This document shows positions 8,088-13,022 of a stretch of 13,022 nt of DNA, one piece after another. Location: assembly GCA_002295705.1 (NCBI GenBank), contig DBHP01000091.1, forward strand, positions 15,117-28,138, read 5' to 3'. The notes beneath the pieces were generated by a model. It saw only the letters and a list, made by a program, of their open reading frames with translations. It was not told the DNA's origin and did not search any database. Positions within the stretch are counted from its first letter, which is position 1, and each line of letters opens with the position of its first letter. Made by a program: the position numbers and the translations under genes. This stretch comes from Candidatus Neomicrothrix sp. UBA825 (lineage in GTDB: Bacteria; Actinomycetota; Acidimicrobiia; Acidimicrobiales; UBA8592).

Positions 8088-8109
8088 CATCCGCACATTT
8101 CTTATAACA

Positions 8110-8131
8110 TTTGTACATAATTAGTTTGTAC
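8110..8131 (+). repeat. Direct repeat TTTGTAC x2 overlapping a -10-like box
   Basis: TTTGTAC occurs at 8110-8116 and 8125-8131, 15 nt start to start. CATAAT (8116-8121), a 5-of-6 match to a -10 box, lies across the first copy and the gap, about 30 nt before the ferredoxin ATG. A matching -35 is poor. The arrangement would suit a regulator occluding the promoter, but the repeats are short. Confidence 0.3.
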
Positions 8132-8140
8132 TTAAGTTGC

Positions 8141-8146
8141 GAAGGA
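8141..8146 (+). promoter_or_regulatory. Ribosome-binding site of the ferredoxin gene
   Basis: GAAGGA stands 5 nt before ATG 8152 and selects that start. A competing ATG at 8148 lies in another frame and ends after six codons. Confidence 0.6.
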
Positions 8147-8151
8147 TATGA

Positions 8152-8385
8152 ATGAAAGTTTGGATTGACCAAGATCTCTGCACCGGGGATGGGCTTTGTG
8201 AAGAAATTGCTCCCGATGTCTTTACGCTTCTTGATGATGGGTTAGCGTACGTCGTGGAGGGCGAAAAGGTCTTTTCTGATCCTGGTGGTCCTGAGGGATT
8301 AGCCGTTGTTCCTGACGGCCAAGAGGAAGCTACGATAGAATCTGCAGAAGAGTGCCCTGGAGAATGTATCTATCTTGAGGTATAG
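8152..8385 (+). CDS. Small single-cluster ferredoxin (CxxDxxC type)
   Basis: This 77-residue acidic protein opens with VWIDQDLCTGDGLC, typical of small low-potential ferredoxins of Actinomycetota. The cluster-binding cysteines are Cys10 and Cys16, and Cys68 in the ECPGEC segment. The usual central cysteine position (13) is Asp, giving C-x2-D-x2-C...CP. This pattern holds a [3Fe-4S] cluster, or a [4Fe-4S] cluster with Asp as a ligand as known for Pyrococcus ferredoxin. Cys72 is extra, and its place next to the cluster could matter for redox or disulfide chemistry. It is the only plus-strand gene in the window, divergent from mpa and converging on trmI with 6 nt between stops. From memory, actinobacterial relatives of this ferredoxin also occur near the proteasome ATPase gene (not verified). 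The electron-transfer partner is unknown. Confidence 0.93.
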   Translation: MKVWIDQDLCTGDGLCEEIAPDVFTLLDDGLAYVVEGEKVFSDPGGPEGLAVVPDGQEEATIESAEECPGECIYLEV

Positions 8386-8411
8386 AAAAAGCTATTGACT
8401 CCCCAGATAGC
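8386..8411 (-). terminator. Weak candidate intrinsic terminator at the end of trmI
   Basis: On the minus strand, GCTAT (8411-8407) and ATAGC (8395-8391) can pair across an 11-nt loop and are followed by TTTTT (8390-8386). The stem is only 5 bp and overlaps the trmI stop codon. Polarity suits trmI, not the ferredoxin gene, for which there is no U-tract. Confidence 0.3.
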
Positions 8412-9180
8412 GCGTACTAGTTATGAATCCCGTGTGGGCAACCATTCTGTGATCTGGCCTGACAGCTCTTCCGTCTACGTGCCATGATCGAGAGAGTATC
8501 TCTTGGGTTTTGGTCATTGCAAAGTTATCTTCTCTGAGTCTGTCTGTAAGCCGTGACACTTGCGTAATACTTGGCGAGTAAGAAACAAGAATACCTCCTG
8601 GTCGCAAAGTATTTTCGACATGATCAATTACACGCCAAGGTTCAGGAAGATCTAACACGATTCTGTCATAGTCAGAGCCGTTTAATTGATTGTACGCGTC
8701 CCCAATTAATACTTCATAACGTTCACTTATGTTCTGGTCGGAAAAGAAACTTTCAACATTTTTGCGGGCTCTTTTTGCAAAGTCTTCCCTTAGTTCAATT
8801 CCGGTCACACTCGCTCCAGCTCGTAATAGCGCTATTGACAATGCGCCAGAACCTATCCCAGATTCAAGCACTTTATTGCCCGCTGCGATATCGGCAGCAA
8901 TTAAAATAGGACCGATATCTTTTGGATAGATAATCTGTGCAGAACGTGGCATCTTCAAAATTACGTCAGACATCGTTGGTCGCAATGCGAGGTATTCAAG
9001 CCCGCCACTAGACTTAATTCTTACTCCATCTTTTTTTCCGATTAAGTCGTCATGAGATATGTAGCCAGAATGTGAATGGAATTCTGATTTGGACTTTAAG
9101 GTCAGTAGGTATCGTCGATCCTTTTGATCCACAAGCAATAACATATCGCCTTCCTGCAGGACGCTATTTCCGTTCGTCAT
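8392..9180 (-). CDS. trmI: tRNA (adenine(58)-N1)-methyltransferase TrmI
   Basis: TrmI methylates N1 of adenine 58 in the T-loop of tRNAs using S-adenosylmethionine. It acts as a tetramer in the cytoplasm. The 262-residue protein has an N-terminal beta domain (EGDMLLLVDQKDRRYLLTL) and RSAQIIYPKDIGPIL before the Rossmann fold. The SAM-binding motif is VLESGIGSGALS (104-115) with acidic Glu129 in VTGIEL. Asp177 in IVLDLPEPW (motif IV) matches the catalytic Asp of the family. Length is slightly below the mycobacterial protein (about 280). It lies upstream of the proteasome genes as in Mycobacterium. Here it is followed by a converging ferredoxin gene, so it probably ends the upstream operon. The start is ATG 9180; the ribosome-binding site is weak. 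It begins 18 nt after the small gene 9199-9462. Confidence 0.95.
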   Translation of the reverse strand: MTNGNSVLQEGDMLLLVDQKDRRYLLTLKSKSEFHSHSGYISHDDLIGKKDGVRIKSSGGLEYLALRPTMSDVILKMPRSAQIIYPKDIGPILIAADIAAGNKVLESGIGSGALSIALLRAGASVTGIELREDFAKRARKNVESFFSDQNISERYEVLIGDAYNQLNGSDYDRIVLDLPEPWRVIDHVENTLRPGGILVSYSPSITQVSRLTDRLREDNFAMTKTQEILSRSWHVDGRAVRPDHRMVAHTGFITSTRYLGSQ

Positions 9181-9198
9181 ATTCGAAGCATTTCAGTG

Positions 9199-9462
9199 TT
9201 AGATTTCGGTATCACTGTGCGAATCGCGAAAATATTTTTTCACATTTGGAAAAAGTTGAATTTGGATGATGGGGTCCTTTTGGCCCTTGCGTTTACGCTT
9301 CTTACTACTGCGAAGGAATACCCCTAGAAGGGTCATTGCTGATGGTCCAATCTTTTGTAGAAGGGAAACTCCTCCTGATATTGATATCAGTTCGCTTTTG
9401 AAATCTTTGATCTTTCCTTCAATATCTTCTGGTGTTATGTTCTCAGAATCATCGGGTGCCAT
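9199..9462 (-). CDS. Small basic protein of unknown function, possibly membrane-associated
   Basis: I do not recognise this 87-residue protein with confidence. Residues 1-30 are acidic (APDDSENITPEDIEGKIKDF). Residues 31-50 are moderately hydrophobic (ending SAMTLLGVFL) and are followed by a strongly basic run, RSSKKRKRKGQK, then PIIQIQLFPNVKKYF. The pattern of acidic helix, one hydrophobic segment and basic stretch recalls small actinobacterial proteins of the DUF3618 kind, but the segment is short and contains Lys37, so the match is tentative. Translation looks real: AGGAG sits 5 nt before ATG 9462. The gene overlaps the upstream holin-like gene by 14 nt and precedes trmI by 18 nt, so it is co-transcribed with both. 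A role as a partner of the holin-like membrane protein is inference from the overlap only. Confidence 0.75.
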   Translation of the reverse strand: MAPDDSENITPEDIEGKIKDFKSELISISGGVSLLQKIGPSAMTLLGVFLRSSKKRKRKGQKDPIIQIQLFPNVKKYFRDSHSDTEI

Positions 9463-9763
9463 TATGTCTCCTAACAGCTTTCAGCGAAAGTCCAATCACA
9501 GTTAACAAGGATCCGAAGACCAATAGATATGGTAAAAACGAAAGAGAATCATCAAAGAGCGAAAATTCATTCTGAAGTAGCCTGAGCAATCCTGTAGCGC
9601 CGAAAGCAACGCCAACCAGTAAGAACAACATTCCTAGTAAACCTAAAGACAGCCATTTAGTTAGTGCTGTTATAGGATCCTTAATTTCTTGCTTTGCATA
9701 CCGAATTAGAAGGGTCCGTAATTCAAAAAATTTTTCGGAAATTATATCCTGCTCAATTTTCAT
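9449..9763 (-). CDS. Two-helix membrane protein, actinobacterial holin-like (putative)
   Basis: This 104-residue protein has an amphipathic, charged N-terminus (about 1-35; KIEQDIISEKFFELRTLLI) and two hydrophobic segments, about 37-60 (LSLGLLGMLFLLVGVAFGA) and 74-95 (SFLPYLLVFGSLLTVIGLSL). It ends in a basic tail, KAVRRHNGTR. The topology and size match the family annotated as putative actinobacterial holin superfamily III (Phage_holin_3_6). That name comes from fold resemblance; chromosomal members are usually not phage genes, and nothing else here looks like prophage. It starts 26 nt after the LON-domain gene stop, and its end overlaps the next small gene by 14 nt. Both termini are predicted cytoplasmic, with basic residues on both sides. 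The family call is from pattern only. Confidence 0.75.
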   Translation of the reverse strand: MKIEQDIISEKFFELRTLLIRYAKQEIKDPITALTKWLSLGLLGMLFLLVGVAFGATGLLRLLQNEFSLFDDSLSFLPYLLVFGSLLTVIGLSLKAVRRHNGTR

Positions 9764-9789
9764 TATCTCTACTCGTTAATAATTGACTA

Positions 9790-10410
9790 TCAAATTTCTT
9801 CTTGTTGAAGTCTACTCATAGCCGCAAGTGTTTCACGTTCCGAGATGATTTGTGCCAACAGCAAGCTAGAGCGCTCTTTTGCGCTTTCCGCCGAAAGTAA
9901 CTTATATTTATCTAACTGTCCTAATGGAGCTAGAGCGCAAGCTGTAAAAAGATCCACCTCTTCTAGAGCTTGAATATTTAGGCTTTCAGCTGGAATGGCT
10001 CCCATTTGAACAAGAAGCACATAGCAGCGTTCGAGTTCCTCAATTATTTCACGTTTAAGTTGGAAGTCCCTATTTTCGCTATCCTCCAGTTCTTCAATTT
10101 GAGCAACTGGGTATGGATTGTCGGGAAGCCACTTTTTTACCATTATTCTTTTGACGCCTAAACTCTCTACTGCAAGTTGATTCTCTCCTAGCTCTTTTGA
10201 ACCAGTGATTTTGCATAACGTCCCGTAAGAGAAACGGCTGTCCTGACCACCGACTTCATGGCCTTTCTCTATTAAACATGTTCCAAAAGTGGAGTCCTTT
10301 TGGATCAACTCAGCAAATAATTGCAAGTATCTTGACTCAAAAATTCTCAGTGGCAAAACACTGCCTGGAAAAAGAACTGAGCCCAAAGGAAACATTGCTA
10401 GTTTCATCAT
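9790..10410 (-). CDS. Stand-alone LON substrate-binding (N-terminal) domain protein
   Basis: The 206-residue product begins MMKLAMFPLGSVLFPGSVLP and continues LRIFESRYLQLF, the classic opening of the Lon N-terminal domain. FGTCLIEKG, YGTLCKITGSKELG and a PYPVAQIEELED stretch follow, then a helical C-terminal part ending in AAMSRLQQEE. There is no AAA+ or protease domain, so this is not a Lon protease. Such proteins are common in Actinomycetota and their function is not established; in Lon and cereblon the fold binds polypeptides or degradation signals. An in-frame TTG at 10419 would add three residues. ATG 10410, 1 nt after the dacB-like stop, is the better start, suggesting coupling by termination-reinitiation. 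A link to the proteasome is suggested only by proximity. Confidence 0.9.
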   Translation of the reverse strand: MMKLAMFPLGSVLFPGSVLPLRIFESRYLQLFAELIQKDSTFGTCLIEKGHEVGGQDSRFSYGTLCKITGSKELGENQLAVESLGVKRIMVKKWLPDNPYPVAQIEELEDSENRDFQLKREIIEELERCYVLLVQMGAIPAESLNIQALEEVDLFTACALAPLGQLDKYKLLSAESAKERSSLLLAQIISERETLAAMSRLQQEEI

Positions 10411-10411
10411 T

Positions 10412-11884
10412 TCAATCAATTACCGATCTTGGCCCCATCTCTTCGAGCGTTTTACCACCTGAGAATTCACTTAAGATTGGAGCAAGTCCGTTTAGGAACT
10501 CCTGGTGAATGCTCTCAGCACTTTCTGTGTCATCGTAGTTAGCGATATATGTAATGGTCATTTCTAAGCCCTGTGGTGTTGTGTAGGAGCCAGCCATAGC
10601 ACCACGATCTGATTCAAAGTATGTATGTGCTACCAGATTTGATTCGAATGGAGTTCCCAGAAGTGTGTTACTAACGATACCCTCAACCCCCACTAATGGA
10701 AGCGCCTCTTTTAGAGTTGCTCCATATTTATTATCCTGAAGAATGTCCTGAAATAAGCCGCATGTAGCTTGATTGTCGTGACTTAATCCTGAACCGTCAA
10801 TAAGCAGCAGTTCAGTATTTGGGAGATTATTCGTTGCTAGAATTTCGGGCAATGAGACAAGACCACTTCCGGATGATCCTTGTCCGGTACGAGAGAATCC
10901 AATTTCCTTTAGGACCATCTCTGCTGTGACATTATCGTCATTCGTTATCATTTGCTTTGCTATTTGATCTAGTCTAGGCGATTTAATCGTAAGAAGTTCG
11001 ACAAGAGAACTCTGCTCAACATTATTAATCTCTTTCGCAGCTTGGAGAATAATAACTCCACGCGCCTCAAGCAGATCATCAAAATTAGCTGCAAAACGTT
11101 TCGCTGGATTTGCACTTGGTACTAAAGGTGAAGGATTTTCGCCACGTTGCTGGGAATAATTTTGCTTCAATCCGTCAAAGCCGCCATCGAGCAGTGAAGC
11201 AGAAAGTGAGCCAATATCAGCAGATTCCTTTAACTCTTGATCCCAACCCACAACCGTTCGTTCTTCGTCGTACCGACTTTCATTCACAACAACTGCTCCT
11301 TGAATGAATAGGATGTTGATTCCAACAGTTAAATCAGCCATTTCATCCGCACTAGTTCTAATCGGACTATATGCCTCAGGCAGTAACTCCATGAACGCAT
11401 CCGTTCTGATAACTGGATCTCCGCCTCCAAACACATATAAATCACTACTTAGAAGATTCCCATCTGCATCAGTTTCTCGATCAGCAGAAATAACTGTTTC
11501 GTATTGATAATCAGGCCCTAACTGCGCAAGCGCTGCGTAGGCGGTAATAATTTTCTGGATACCGCCGGGGTTTAGCGGAATTTGTTTCTGAAACTCAAAT
11601 AGCTCCTCACCACCAGCTGAAATAGCGAAACAGCTTGAGTCTGGGAGGGAGCCTACTAGATCTGAGAGATTTTCTTCTAGTTGTTGAGCTGCTAATGGCG
11701 AAGTGAGGAGTTCGGGTGCACGCCGTAAGGAGAAAACAGGTGTACCCAAATCAGTTGTTTCAACTATTTGCGCTGTGTTGATCGCAACTTCCTCGTAACC
11801 AAAGCGGTCCTTGAAGTTCAATAATGCTATCAAGGTAGCCAAAATCAATAACGGTAACGTAATTCTTTTGAGAAGTTGGAGCAC
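10412..11884 (-). CDS. DacB/PBP4-like (peptidase S13) protein with degenerate active site
   Basis: The 490-residue protein has an N-terminal hydrophobic anchor (about 9-23, no clear signal-peptidase site) and then a penicillin-binding-protein 4 type fold outside the membrane. Family landmarks survive: ISAGGEELFEFQKQIPLNPG, LYVFGGGDPVI, a large inserted domain, LLLIDGSGLSHDN and LAGSYTT-like AMAGSYTT. The three catalytic motifs do not. SxxK reads G108-I-Q-K111 (nucleophile Ser replaced by Gly), SxN reads D316-D-N318, and KTG reads H420-T-Y422. D-alanyl-D-alanine carboxypeptidase or endopeptidase activity is therefore unlikely, although the frame is intact over its full length. It starts with GTG 11884 (in-frame TAG four codons upstream; no clear ribosome-binding site), 35 nt after the acyl-CoA synthetase gene. 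It may be a pseudoenzyme that binds peptidoglycan or regulates another enzyme. Confidence 0.88.
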   Translation of the reverse strand: MLQLLKRITLPLLILATLIALLNFKDRFGYEEVAINTAQIVETTDLGTPVFSLRRAPELLTSPLAAQQLEENLSDLVGSLPDSSCFAISAGGEELFEFQKQIPLNPGGIQKIITAYAALAQLGPDYQYETVISADRETDADGNLLSSDLYVFGGGDPVIRTDAFMELLPEAYSPIRTSADEMADLTVGINILFIQGAVVVNESRYDEERTVVGWDQELKESADIGSLSASLLDGGFDGLKQNYSQQRGENPSPLVPSANPAKRFAANFDDLLEARGVIILQAAKEINNVEQSSLVELLTIKSPRLDQIAKQMITNDDNVTAEMVLKEIGFSRTGQGSSGSGLVSLPEILATNNLPNTELLLIDGSGLSHDNQATCGLFQDILQDNKYGATLKEALPLVGVEGIVSNTLLGTPFESNLVAHTYFESDRGAMAGSYTTPQGLEMTITYIANYDDTESAESIHQEFLNGLAPILSEFSGGKTLEEMGPRSVID

Positions 11885-11919
11885 GGTCTGAGTCTAGTTG
11901 TAAATTCTCATATCTGTTA

Positions 11920-13022
11920 TCAACCCGTATGTTCTCTTTTAGAAAAGTTAGTCATCGCTTCTAGAGACTTTACAGCTGTTAGCGGTGAATTGAAGCAGGT
12001 TTCGCCTTGATCTATTAAGGCTTTCGGTCCAGCGTTAAGTGAATCAGTGATTCCTATTTCTGTTGCAACAAACACTGGCTTTTCAAATTCTTTTGATGCT
12101 TGAATGATGGCTTCCGCATATCTCTTTTCTTGGGAGATATGGAAATTAGCCATCTTTTTCGTCTCAGCAGTTGCGACTGGGCTTTCTAAATAAGTTCTGG
12201 CGACATTACCTTGGATTCCTAGCCCTAAGAAAATCATTGAATCAACTTGTGGATGTCCCAGTATAAGTGGAATGAGTGTAGGAATCGTGTCCCTGGTTTC
12301 GCCTCCAGCGAGATCCACTGGATTACTTTTACTCCACCGAGGGGGTAAATATTTACCAATTTCCTCTTCCAGATCCTGCGGCAGTTCCATGAGATCTAGC
12401 TTTGCCCGAGAGATAGCGTCAGCAGTGATGACACCCCACCCACCGGCAGTTGTTACTACTATCACTTTTCTGCCGTTGGGTAGCGGTTTTGTTGCGAAAG
12501 CTGTGGCGAATTCAAATGCTTCATTGGGATCATTGGCTAAAATACCTCCGGCTTGTTTGACTGCGGTTTCAAAAACTTTCTGGTCAGAAGCCATCGATCC
12601 CGTGTGGCTTGAAGCTGCTTTAGCGCCATCGGAAGTTGTACCCCCTCTAATGATGATAACGGGCTTTCTATTGGACACTTCCTTCATTGAGTCATAGAAG
12701 TCTCTTCCATTTGGTAAACCCTCAACATAGACTACGATGACGTTTGTTTTAGAATCTTCTCCGAAGTAGCGAATATAATCTGCTACACATAGCTGAGCTT
12801 GATTACCGATTGATATCGCTCTCGCTATGCCAATATTCTTGGCGCGGGATAGATTTAACATCGCTGAGAGTATGTTTCCACTCTGACTTGCGATAGATAT
12901 ATTTCCCATGGGTGGGTACGGAGAAACAATTTGAGAACATAAACCGGCTGGCGTTGAGACGTAGCCTTGCCCATTGGGCCCAGCAATGGTCATTTCAAGA
13001 GAGTTAGCAACCTGAACTAATT
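11920..13022 (-). CDS. NDP-forming acyl-CoA synthetase alpha-type protein (5' end outside window)
   Basis: The open frame enters from the right edge (...LVQVANSLE before the first Met at 12993), so this is the C-terminal 367 residues of a longer protein and that Met is not the start. It resembles the succinyl-CoA synthetase-like part of acetate--CoA ligase (ADP-forming) proteins: AGPNGQGY at the end of the CoA-binding Rossmann domain, then IASQSGNILSAML and SIGNQAQLCVADYIRYFGED. AASSHTGSMASD carries the expected phosphohistidine (codon 12604-12606). A second flavodoxin-like domain follows (VIVVTTAGGWGVITAD, then NPVDLAGGE). It ends without an ATP-grasp domain, so that subunit must be encoded elsewhere, perhaps upstream. 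Members convert acyl-CoA and NDP plus phosphate to acid and NTP, or the reverse. The substrate cannot be told. The dacB-like gene follows after 35 nt. Confidence 0.9.
   Translation of the reverse strand, partial: LVQVANSLEMTIAGPNGQGYVSTPAGLCSQIVSPYPPMGNISIASQSGNILSAMLNLSRAKNIGIARAISIGNQAQLCVADYIRYFGEDSKTNVIVVYVEGLPNGRDFYDSMKEVSNRKPVIIIRGGTTSDGAKAASSHTGSMASDQKVFETAVKQAGGILANDPNEAFEFATAFATKPLPNGRKVIVVTTAGGWGVITADAISRAKLDLMELPQDLEEEIGKYLPPRWSKSNPVDLAGGETRDTIPTLIPLILGHPQVDSMIFLGLGIQGNVARTYLESPVATAETKKMANFHISQEKRYAEAIIQASKEFEKPVFVATEIGITDSLNAGPKALIDQGETCFNSPLTAVKSLEAMTNFSKREHTG

Larger units (their letters stand above)
8026..8151. other. Divergent intergenic region between mpa and the ferredoxin gene
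   Basis: At 126 nt this is the only sizeable noncoding stretch in the window. It must hold the start signals for the whole proteasome operon (minus) and the ferredoxin gene (plus). It is AT-rich, with candidate promoters for both directions and two copies of TTTGTAC near the ferredoxin side. Confidence 0.7.

Noticed and set aside
8026..8151. PafBC (RecA-NDp) operator in the mpa promoter region
   Set aside because: I looked for the TTGTCRGTG-like element followed by a TAnnnT box; TTGTAC resembles only its start and the rest does not match.
9449..9763. Prophage remnant suggested by the holin-like protein
   Set aside because: No integrase, capsid, endolysin or attachment repeats nearby; this holin-like family is common in actinobacterial chromosomes and the gene is embedded in an ordinary gene string.
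9790..10410. Truncated Lon protease
   Set aside because: The protein ends cleanly after the LON domain and a helical tail, with normal length for stand-alone actinobacterial LON-domain proteins; no ATPase or protease remnant follows, only 26 nt and the next gene.
12272..12697. 141-codon plus-strand open frame
   Set aside because: It lies wholly antisense to the acyl-CoA synthetase gene, whose protein has clear family motifs; the antisense translation is Ser/Pro-rich without domains or a ribosome-binding site.
1..13022. tRNA, rRNA, CRISPR array, riboswitch or insertion sequence
   Set aside because: No cloverleaf, spaced repeats, transposase or terminal inverted repeats seen on either strand; nearly all bases are accounted for by protein genes.

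Overview
This window carries a complete bacterial Pup-proteasome locus plus a set of upstream housekeeping and envelope genes. Every gene except one ferredoxin lies on the minus strand. By eye the base composition is AT-leaning (low 40s % GC, not computed). The order mpa-dop-pup-prcB-prcA-pafA-pafB-pafC, with trmI upstream, is the hallmark of Actinomycetota. A lower-GC member fits an uncultured, possibly marine, Acidimicrobiia-like actinobacterium. That placement is inference and no 16S or marker gene here settles it.

Layout, in transcription order from the right edge: (1) 13022-11920, the C-terminal part of an NDP-forming acyl-CoA synthetase alpha-type protein that starts outside the window; (2) 11884-10412, a DacB/PBP4-like (peptidase S13) membrane-anchored protein that has lost the expected residues in all three catalytic motifs; (3) 10410-9790, a stand-alone LON substrate-binding domain protein; (4) 9763-9449 and 9462-9199, two overlapping small genes, one a two-helix membrane protein resembling the actinobacterial holin-like family and one a basic small protein of unknown function; (5) 9180-8392, trmI, a tRNA m1A58 methyltransferase. 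A small ferredoxin (8152-8385, plus strand) lies between trmI and mpa. It converges on trmI with 6 nt between the stop codons and diverges from mpa across a 126-nt regulatory gap. From 8025 down to the left edge runs mpa-dop-pup-prcB-prcA-pafA-pafB-pafC, with pafC cut by the edge.

How the genes work together: Dop deamidates the C-terminal Gln of Pup (GGQ to GGE). PafA ligates Pup to substrate lysines. The Mpa coiled coils recognise Pup and the AAA+ ring threads the substrate. The C-terminal QYL of Mpa docks on the PrcA ring, and PrcB (Thr41 exposed by propeptide cleavage) degrades the substrate. Dop also removes Pup for recycling. PafB and PafC are WYL-domain regulators which, in mycobacteria, form the PafBC activator of the DNA-damage response. 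Gene junctions are very tight (0-nt gap mpa/dop, ATGA overlap prcB/prcA, 8-nt overlap pafB/pafC), which implies co-transcription and translational coupling.

The proteasome locus itself is a known system with all key residues intact. The observations most worth a second look are the apparently dead PBP4 homologue, the Asp-containing cluster motif of the divergent ferredoxin, and the small-gene module of a LON domain plus two small membrane-associated proteins beside the proteasome operon. No gap exceeds 130 nt, and I saw no tRNA, rRNA, CRISPR array, insertion sequence or attachment site.
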